Positions 6,779-12,728 of a stretch of DNA of 12,728 nucleotides are shown in pieces. Position 1 is the first letter of the stretch. Each line of letters starts with the position of its first letter. Source of the stretch: Chloroflexota bacterium. GTDB lineage: Bacteria > Chloroflexota > Anaerolineae > Anaerolineales > Villigracilaceae. The notes under the pieces were generated by a model. The model worked only from the letters and a program-made list of their open reading frames with translations, was not told the origin of the DNA and did no database searches. Both the position numbers and the translations under genes were made by a program. Location of the stretch: positions 1 through 12,728 of the forward strand of contig JAJYOO010000034.1 in NCBI GenBank assembly GCA_021796155.1, written 5' to 3'.

Positions 6779-9700
6779 ACAGCTCTTCGATAATGTAGAC
6801 AAGGAAGCTGTCAAACCGTCCAAGCGCGTTGGCAAGACAACTGAGACTGCCAAAGCAGCAATCCTTCCGCCTCCCGCCCGGACCAAAGCCGGTCAGGCCA
6901 AACCGGTGTCTCAAACGCTGGAAGAGACTCCCGTTATCACGTCTGCCATCTCGAACACTTCCGGCGCGATGTCGCTCGCATTCCGGCAGGACGAAAAGAG
7001 CTGGGCAACGTTGCGCGTCGTGGACGAGGAAGCTCCGCGCAGTTGGGCGATGGAAGAACAAATGCTGGTCAAGCAAGTTGCCGACCAGTTATCACTTGCA
7101 TTGGAAAACGCGCGGCTCTTTCAGGAAACACAAAAAGCCCTTTCAGACACAGAATCACTTTATCGAGCCAGCGCCGAGCTTAACGCCGCGCAAAACTTCG
7201 ACGACATATTCAGCATCCTCCGCAAATACACCGTCTTGGATCGTGCCGCGCTTGGCCGCGTGATGCAATTCGACCGCGCCTGGAACGATAAACAAATACC
7301 GGAAATGATGCACCTTATCGCAGATTGGCCGATGGATGCGTCCAATCCGAGTCATCGAGCCGCGCATTTATCGGTGAAAGAATATCCGGCTGTCAAATTT
7401 CTCAGCCCAAATGAACCCACTGTTGTGGAAAACACGGCCACAGACGAGCGGCTGGATAAAAACACGCGCGACCTCCTAGCTGTCCAGTTTGGGGCCAAGA
7501 GCGCGCTGTTTGCCCCGCTGACAGTCAGCAAGGATTGGATCGGTTATCTTGTCGCCTATTACACCGAAGCGACAACATTTACCAAGGACGAGATTCAACA
7601 CCTGATGGCTTTGATCGGACAAGCCTCCATCGCAATCGAAAAGAACCGCTTGTTCGAGGAAGAGCAGAAACGTTCAGCAGAACTTCAGGCTGTTTCCGAA
7701 ATCGCGGCCAGAGTCTCAACGATTCTGGATTTCGACAAACTGCTGGAAGAATTCGTCCACCAAACCCGCAAACGCCTGAATCTTTATCACGCACACATTT
7801 TCATGCTGGATGAAGGCGCGAACACGCTGTCAGTCAGAGCTTGCGGTTGGAAGGAAGAAGGCCGGCGCGGAACTCACGGCGAGCGCACCATCGCGATGGA
7901 TCAACCAGTTTCGCTGGTCGCCGAGGCCGCGCGGACTCTGAAGCCAGTGATCGCCAATAACGTTCGAAGCGATCCGCAGTGGCTTGCCAATCCATTTCTG
8001 CCGGACGTCCAGTCAGAAATGGCGGTGCCCGTTGTTTCAAAGGACAAGCTGCTGGGCGTTTTGAATGTCCATGCGGACCGCATCAACGCATTTAGCGAAG
8101 TAGACGCGGCTATCATCACCACACTTGCCTCGCAGATCGGCACCATTATGGAAAATGCGCGGCTGTTCCAGGAGACCCGGCTTCGCGAGCAGGAAGCGCT
8201 CCTTATGAATCGCATCGTGACGGCTGCTTCCCGATCTCTGGACATTAGGGAGAGTCTGCAATTCGTTGCGAATGAAATTGCCAATCTTGTATCTGCGCTC
8301 CACGTAGGCATTGCACTGGTAAACGAGGCAAAAACCGCGCTTGTCCTGCAAGCCGATGCGCCGTTAAGCCCGGATGGTAAAAGCGATATCGGCGTGGTGA
8401 TCCCCATCGAAGGCAATCCGACCGCCGAGCCGATCATCAAAAGCGGAAAACCTTTATTCATCAGCGACACACTGAATAATCCGCTTACCGCTGCCATCCG
8501 TGACGTGATGAAATTACGCGGAACCCAAAGTCTGTTCATCTGGCCCATCTTCGCCGGAAAAGAGGCAATCGGTTCTTTGGGAATTGATTTTACCCAGCCG
8601 GACCGCAAACTCTCCGAGCATGAAGAGAATCTGGTCGCTACCATTCTGCTGCAGATCAATACATTCCTGCAAAACTCGCGGCTCTTCGAGGAAACACAAC
8701 GCAACGCTCGTCAAATGTCGGTGCTTGCGGAAGTGGGCCAGGACATTTCGGCTTCACTTGATCTTCAAATTGTGCTGGAAAAAATCGCCCAGCATGCAAA
8801 AGAATCTTTGAATGCGTTTAGCAGCGCCGTTTATATCCCGGATGCAAGCGGACAAGTCCTCCATGCTTTTGTGGCACTTGGCGATGAAGCGGAAGAGATC
8901 AGGAATGATTCGATCAAGTTCGGCGAGGGGGTTCTGGGTTCGATTGCTGTAACCAAAACTGGCGAGATCGTAAACGACGCCATGAATGATCCACGCGCTC
9001 TCGTTATCGCGGGTACGCCTCAATTAACAAATGAACATTTGATGGCCGCACCATTGTTATCGGGCGATACATTGACAGGCATCATGGCCGTCTGGCGGAC
9101 GGGTGCCGGGCTTGATTTCCAACCATCAGAATTTGGATTCCTGATTGGTCTCGCTCGTGAAGCAGCCATCGCAACAGAGAATGCCCGTCTGTTCGAGCGG
9201 GAACAGTATCGCCGCCGAATTGCAAACACACTGACAGAGATGGCGCGCATCGCCAGCTCGTCATTGAATCTGAGCGAAGTGGTGCATCAACTGCTCGAAC
9301 AGTTGCCGCGCCTCGTTCCGTTCCGCACCGCATCCATCCAACTCATCGAGCCAGATGGACACCGGCAACAAGTTGGGGGCGTCAGCAGGGATCAAGACCG
9401 CTTGACCGCGCTCGAAAGCCCGCCAAGTTACTTCCTGCGGCCGGTGGAGGAAGATAAATTGATCCTGAAGGTTGTAAAGGATCGGGAAGTTATCATTCTG
9501 AATGACGCCCTCGAAGATCCGCGCTGGGAAATTCGTCCCGAAACCGCAACTGTCCGCTCCTGGCTGGGCGCTCCCCTCCTCGTCGGCCCAGATGTGATCG
9601 GTATCCTGATGCTGGACGAGAACACTCCCAACGCCTACACTCAGGAAAGCGCCGAATTGGTGCGAGCCTTCACACCGCAGGCAGCCATCGCGATTCAGAA

Positions 9701-12700
9701 CGCCCGCCTGTTTGAAGAGACACGTCAAAGCCAGCAAGCCGTTGAACGATCCGAACATGAACTGCGCGCGCTATTTGCGTCAATGAACGACGTCATTATC
9801 GTTCTGGGCAAAGACGGACGCTACCTTCGCATCGCGCCGACAAATCCGTCGCGCCTTTATCGTCCTCCGGACGACATGCTTGGCAAGACCACAAAAGAAG
9901 TCCTGCCGCCAGAGTCAGCCGAACCGATTATGGCAGCGATTGACCGCGCATTGAAAACCAATGAACAGGTCAAACTGGAATACGCCCTCAACATTAATCA
10001 CAAGGATTACTGGTTTGACGCTACGATATCCAAGTTGACCGAGGAACAAGTCTTCCTCGTTGCACGCGATATTACTGACCGCAAACACAATGAATTAGTC
10101 CAGACCTCCATCACACAGATATCCGAAGCGGCGCTGACAGCGCCAGATATGTCGAGCCTGCTCAAAGTCATACACGAGAGCATTGCGAGTCTGATGTATG
10201 CCCGCAATTTCTATGTCTGCCTTTACGATGAACATACAGACATGATGACGTTCCCCTATTATGCCGATGAACATGACTCAGCATGGCCGTCTCAAAAGCC
10301 CGGAAGCGGATTGACGAGTTATATTTTGCGAACCGGCAAGCCATTGTTGGTCACGCCAGAATTGCTGGATGAATTGGAACGCACTGGAGAGATCAAAGCA
10401 GGCGGAACGCGCGGGACGGATTGGATGGGCGCGCCATTAAGAAGCGGTGCCCAACGCATGGGCGTAATCGCCGTTCAATCCTACGATCCGGAAATCCGTT
10501 TTACCGAAGGAGAGCTTGAGACACTCACCCTGATCGCAAATCAGGCATCGGTCGCAATCGAGCGCAAACGGTCGCAGGAAGAACTGGCAAAGTTCAAGCT
10601 TGGCATTGACAATTCCGACGACGCGATCTTTATCACCGACCCGGATGGAACAATCATCTATGTAAATCCTGGGTTTGAAAAAATCTATGGCTTTCAACAG
10701 CAGGAAGTCATCGGAAAGAATCCACGCATCATACAATCGGGACTGCTCACCAAGGAAGATTACAAACTCTTCTGGGAAACATTACTCTCAAAGAACACAG
10801 CCAGCGGCGAAGTGATGAACAAGCGAAAGGATGGACAGCTCATTCCAATTGCAGGTGTGAACAGTCCAATCCTTGATGAGAGCAATAACATCATCGGCTT
10901 CCTGGCCGTCCATCACGATATGACCGAGACCAAGCACGCGGAAGAAACACTTAAACGCCGGAATGAATATCTCTCCGCTGCCGCCGAAATCGGAAGGCTT
11001 GTTACATCAACACTTGATCTCAACACCATCTTTGTTCGGACAGTCAATCTGGTCAGCGAACGGTTTGGCTATTACCACGCGGCGATCTTCGTTGTGGAAG
11101 AAACGGGATTCAATGCGGTCCTGCGCGAGGCAACTGGTGTGGCCGGCACGGAGATGAAACGCAAAGGCCACAGCCTGCCCATCAACGAGCATTCCATCGT
11201 CGGCAAAGTGACATATACAGGCGAGCCGGTTATCGTCAACAACACGGCCCTCGACGCGACACACAAGCCGAATCCTTTGCTGCCCGAAACGCGGGCGGAA
11301 GCTGCCATCCCGCTTCGAGTTGGCAGCCGCATCATTGGCGCGTTGGACATCCAGTCCACGAACGTTGGCGCGTTTACGACAGATGATTTGGCCGTGCTGC
11401 AAATTCTGGCAGACCAGGTCGCCATCGCAATTGACAATGCCCGTTCGTATGAACTATCGCAGCAAGCAGTGATGGAAATGCGCGAAGTGGATCGGCTCAA
11501 GAGTCAATTCCTCGCCAACATGAGCCATGAATTACGCACACCGCTCAACTCGATCATCGGCTTCTCGCGCGTCATTCTAAAAGGAATTGACGGCCCGATC
11601 TCTGACTTGCAGCAACAGGACTTGTCCGCGATTTATAACTCCGGCCAACATCTGCTTGGATTGATCAACGATGTGCTTGATCTCGCCAAGATCGAAGCCG
11701 GGAAAATGGAACTGGCCTTCGACCAGGTCAATCTGCCCGATTTGATTACCAGCGTCATGTCCACTGCCAGCGGCCTGGTGAAAGACAAAAACGTCAAGCT
11801 GGTAAAGAATATTCATGGCGAATTGCCCCCCGTCCGCGCTGATGCGATCCGCATCCGTCAGGTTCTGCTTAATCTGATGTCGAACGCCGCCAAATTTACC
11901 GATGATGGCACGATTACCGTTGACGCGTCCGTTGAAAATGGCACATCTGGCCGTCCTGAAATCCTTGTTAGCGTTACAGATACCGGCCCCGGCATCGCGC
12001 AGGAAGACCAAGCCAAACTCTTCCAGCCGTTCTCGCAAGTGGATGATTCACCGACGCGCAAGACCGGCGGTACAGGCCTAGGACTTTCCATCAGCCACCA
12101 ATTGATCCAGATGCACGGCGGGCGCATTGGCGTCCACAGCACCATCGGCAAAGGCAGCACGTTCTATTTCACGCTGCCTGTTTATCGCGGCAAGGAAGAG
12201 ATAACAGAACCAACAGATAAAAAGATCGTGCTGGCAATTGACGACGATCCGCAAGTCATCTCGCTTTACGAACGCTATCTCCAGCCGCAGGGTTATCAAG
12301 TTGTTGCGCTCACCGATCCGACGCGAGCCAAAGAGCGGGCGCGCCAACTCAAACCGTTTGCGATCACCCTCGATATTATGATGCCCGGCTATGATGGTTG
12401 GTCTGTGTTAGCCGATCTCAAATCCAACAGCGAGACGCGCGACATCCCTGTCGTGATCTGTTCCATTATCGAAGAACAGGAACGCGGCTTCAGCCTTGGC
12501 GCAGCCGATTATCTGCTCAAGCCGATCCTCGAAGAAGATTTGCTCGGCGCATTGGATCGTCTGAATGCCGATGGCAGCATCAGCGAAGTTTTAGTCATTG
12601 ATGATGATCAAAATTCCCTGCGCTTGATCGGCAAGATTTTTGAAAGTCATCAACGCTATAAGCTGACCATGTGTGATGGCGGTCCACAAGGCTGGGAGGC

Positions 12701-12728
12701 TTTGTGCAATCATCCGCCACAGGCTGTG
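6747..12728 (+). CDS. Giant soluble multi-GAF/PAS hybrid histidine kinase, 3' partial
   Basis: I translated the frame from ATG 6747 to the right edge and found no stop (1994 codons); the 3' end lies outside. Approximate order: a Lys/Thr/Pro-rich leader 1-74; a C-terminal half-GAF 75-128; GAFs at 135-305, 306-475, 480-648, 650-817 and 820-990; PAS 1004-1115; GAF 1117-1278; PAS 1281-1400; GAF 1406-1572 ('YYHAAIFVVEE'). HisKA (1580-1660) has 'SHELRTPLN' with phospho-acceptor H1594. HATPase_c (1685-1815) has N box 'NLMSNAAKFT' (N1713), G1 'DTGPGI' (D1745) and 'GGTGLGLSI'. The first receiver (1826-1940) has D1832/D1833, phospho-acceptor D1876 in 'LDIMMPGYDG', S1906 and K1925, so it looks active. 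A second receiver begins at about 1945 ('LVIDDDQNS'). No membrane segment is visible, so it is probably cytosolic and takes signals from soluble ligands or from the three upstream receptors. All catalytic motifs look intact. The downstream phosphotransfer target is not in the window. Confidence 0.95.
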   Translation, partial: MSKKKTNKRLEQLFDNVDKEAVKPSKRVGKTTETAKAAILPPPARTKAGQAKPVSQTLEETPVITSAISNTSGAMSLAFRQDEKSWATLRVVDEEAPRSWAMEEQMLVKQVADQLSLALENARLFQETQKALSDTESLYRASAELNAAQNFDDIFSILRKYTVLDRAALGRVMQFDRAWNDKQIPEMMHLIADWPMDASNPSHRAAHLSVKEYPAVKFLSPNEPTVVENTATDERLDKNTRDLLAVQFGAKSALFAPLTVSKDWIGYLVAYYTEATTFTKDEIQHLMALIGQASIAIEKNRLFEEEQKRSAELQAVSEIAARVSTILDFDKLLEEFVHQTRKRLNLYHAHIFMLDEGANTLSVRACGWKEEGRRGTHGERTIAMDQPVSLVAEAARTLKPVIANNVRSDPQWLANPFLPDVQSEMAVPVVSKDKLLGVLNVHADRINAFSEVDAAIITTLASQIGTIMENARLFQETRLREQEALLMNRIVTAASRSLDIRESLQFVANEIANLVSALHVGIALVNEAKTALVLQADAPLSPDGKSDIGVVIPIEGNPTAEPIIKSGKPLFISDTLNNPLTAAIRDVMKLRGTQSLFIWPIFAGKEAIGSLGIDFTQPDRKLSEHEENLVATILLQINTFLQNSRLFEETQRNARQMSVLAEVGQDISASLDLQIVLEKIAQHAKESLNAFSSAVYIPDASGQVLHAFVALGDEAEEIRNDSIKFGEGVLGSIAVTKTGEIVNDAMNDPRALVIAGTPQLTNEHLMAAPLLSGDTLTGIMAVWRTGAGLDFQPSEFGFLIGLAREAAIATENARLFEREQYRRRIANTLTEMARIASSSLNLSEVVHQLLEQLPRLVPFRTASIQLIEPDGHRQQVGGVSRDQDRLTALESPPSYFLRPVEEDKLILKVVKDREVIILNDALEDPRWEIRPETATVRSWLGAPLLVGPDVIGILMLDENTPNAYTQESAELVRAFTPQAAIAIQNARLFEETRQSQQAVERSEHELRALFASMNDVIIVLGKDGRYLRIAPTNPSRLYRPPDDMLGKTTKEVLPPESAEPIMAAIDRALKTNEQVKLEYALNINHKDYWFDATISKLTEEQVFLVARDITDRKHNELVQTSITQISEAALTAPDMSSLLKVIHESIASLMYARNFYVCLYDEHTDMMTFPYYADEHDSAWPSQKPGSGLTSYILRTGKPLLVTPELLDELERTGEIKAGGTRGTDWMGAPLRSGAQRMGVIAVQSYDPEIRFTEGELETLTLIANQASVAIERKRSQEELAKFKLGIDNSDDAIFITDPDGTIIYVNPGFEKIYGFQQQEVIGKNPRIIQSGLLTKEDYKLFWETLLSKNTASGEVMNKRKDGQLIPIAGVNSPILDESNNIIGFLAVHHDMTETKHAEETLKRRNEYLSAAAEIGRLVTSTLDLNTIFVRTVNLVSERFGYYHAAIFVVEETGFNAVLREATGVAGTEMKRKGHSLPINEHSIVGKVTYTGEPVIVNNTALDATHKPNPLLPETRAEAAIPLRVGSRIIGALDIQSTNVGAFTTDDLAVLQILADQVAIAIDNARSYELSQQAVMEMREVDRLKSQFLANMSHELRTPLNSIIGFSRVILKGIDGPISDLQQQDLSAIYNSGQHLLGLINDVLDLAKIEAGKMELAFDQVNLPDLITSVMSTASGLVKDKNVKLVKNIHGELPPVRADAIRIRQVLLNLMSNAAKFTDDGTITVDASVENGTSGRPEILVSVTDTGPGIAQEDQAKLFQPFSQVDDSPTRKTGGTGLGLSISHQLIQMHGGRIGVHSTIGKGSTFYFTLPVYRGKEEITEPTDKKIVLAIDDDPQVISLYERYLQPQGYQVVALTDPTRAKERARQLKPFAITLDIMMPGYDGWSVLADLKSNSETRDIPVVICSIIEEQERGFSLGAADYLLKPILEEDLLGALDRLNADGSISEVLVIDDDQNSLRLIGKIFESHQRYKLTMCDGGPQGWEALCNHPPQAV
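7150..9725 (+). repeat. Five tandem GAF modules within the hybrid kinase
   Basis: Protein-level repeat, not a DNA repeat. Each module ends in a helix of the type 'ENARLFEET'. The aligned helix positions are residues 122, 300, 471, 644, 813 and 986 of the kinase, giving spacings of 178, 171, 173, 169 and 173. The modules have diverged strongly in sequence, so this is old duplication or domain accretion rather than recent expansion. The last GAF before the kinase core ends in a variant helix ('DNARSYELS') at about residue 1565. Confidence 0.85.

Noticed and set aside
6829..7263. 144-codon plus-strand open frame starting inside the kinase gene
   Set aside because: Out of frame with the kinase, rich in Arg/Lys/Pro and without a motif. 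The kinase frame through the same bases gives the half-GAF and 'ENARLFQET' helix.
7668..8170. Bilin-binding (cyanobacteriochrome-type) GAF because of a Cys in 'RACGW'
   Set aside because: The Cys is not in a Cys-His chromophore-attachment context and no DXCF motif is present.
7901..8704. 267-codon open frame on the minus strand
   Set aside because: It lies entirely antisense to the kinase GAF region, whose frame codes for well-conserved domains. The minus-strand product is Ser/Arg-rich without recognisable domains, as expected of a shadow.
9261..9758. 165-codon open frame on the minus strand
   Set aside because: Antisense to the fifth GAF of the kinase; no domain and no ribosome binding site seen.
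10587..10960. Flavin-binding (NifL/Aer-like) identity for the second PAS domain
   Set aside because: It has the 'GKNPRIIQSG' and following Trp pattern seen in NifL-like PAS domains, but the same pattern is common in PAS domains without known cofactor; not enough for a cofactor call.
7264..12728. Apparent lack of a long plus-strand gene ending in this stretch, which could suggest a pseudogene or frameshifts
   Set aside because: Codon-by-codon reading from 6747 shows one uninterrupted frame to the edge; no stop appears because the gene ends outside the window.

Overview
The window is one densely packed, single-strand (+) signal-transduction operon with no intergenic gap above 10 bases. It holds three consecutive membrane-anchored GAF receptors with no recognisable output domain, then a ParA/Soj-type deviant-Walker ATPase, then a very large soluble hybrid histidine kinase that runs off the right edge. 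The first receptor is cut by the left edge and the kinase by the right edge, so the operon extends beyond both. Protein style suggests a Chloroflexota bacterium, probably Anaerolineae: long GAF chains joined by 'ENARLFEET' helices, coiled coils of the 'RVKERTQALE' type, and base composition slightly above half G+C by eye. This assignment is inference from family resemblance; no rRNA or marker gene is present.

Layout: (1) 1-1778, receptor with a periplasmic Cache-like domain, one visible membrane helix, HAMP, coiled coil, GAF and a degenerate second GAF-like module. (2) 1789-3471, receptor with about six membrane helices in place of Cache/HAMP, then the same cytoplasmic chassis. (3) 3477-5996, complete dCACHE-HAMP-GAF receptor with an amino-acid-receptor-like R-x-W-F motif. 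(4) 5993-6778, ParA-family ATPase overlapping gene 3 by ATGA. (5) 6747-12728, at least 1994 codons in one uninterrupted frame: a half-GAF, five tandem GAFs with a ~173-residue period, PAS, GAF, PAS, GAF, HisKA, HATPase_c, one complete receiver and the start of a second receiver.

Working model (inference): the three membrane proteins sense different external cues through interchangeable sensors and pass the signal through nearly identical GAF chassis. They carry no kinase, methyl-accepting, GGDEF or HTH output, so they would need a partner. The hybrid kinase encoded in the same operon is soluble, contains the same GAF subfamily, and is the obvious candidate. The ParA-like ATPase may position or assemble the receptor/kinase complex, as ParA homologues do for some cytoplasmic chemoreceptor clusters. 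An extra clue is that each receptor ends in the N-terminal half of a GAF, while the kinase begins with what looks like the C-terminal half of one.

No RNA genes, mobile elements, CRISPR arrays, terminators or internal promoters were recognised.
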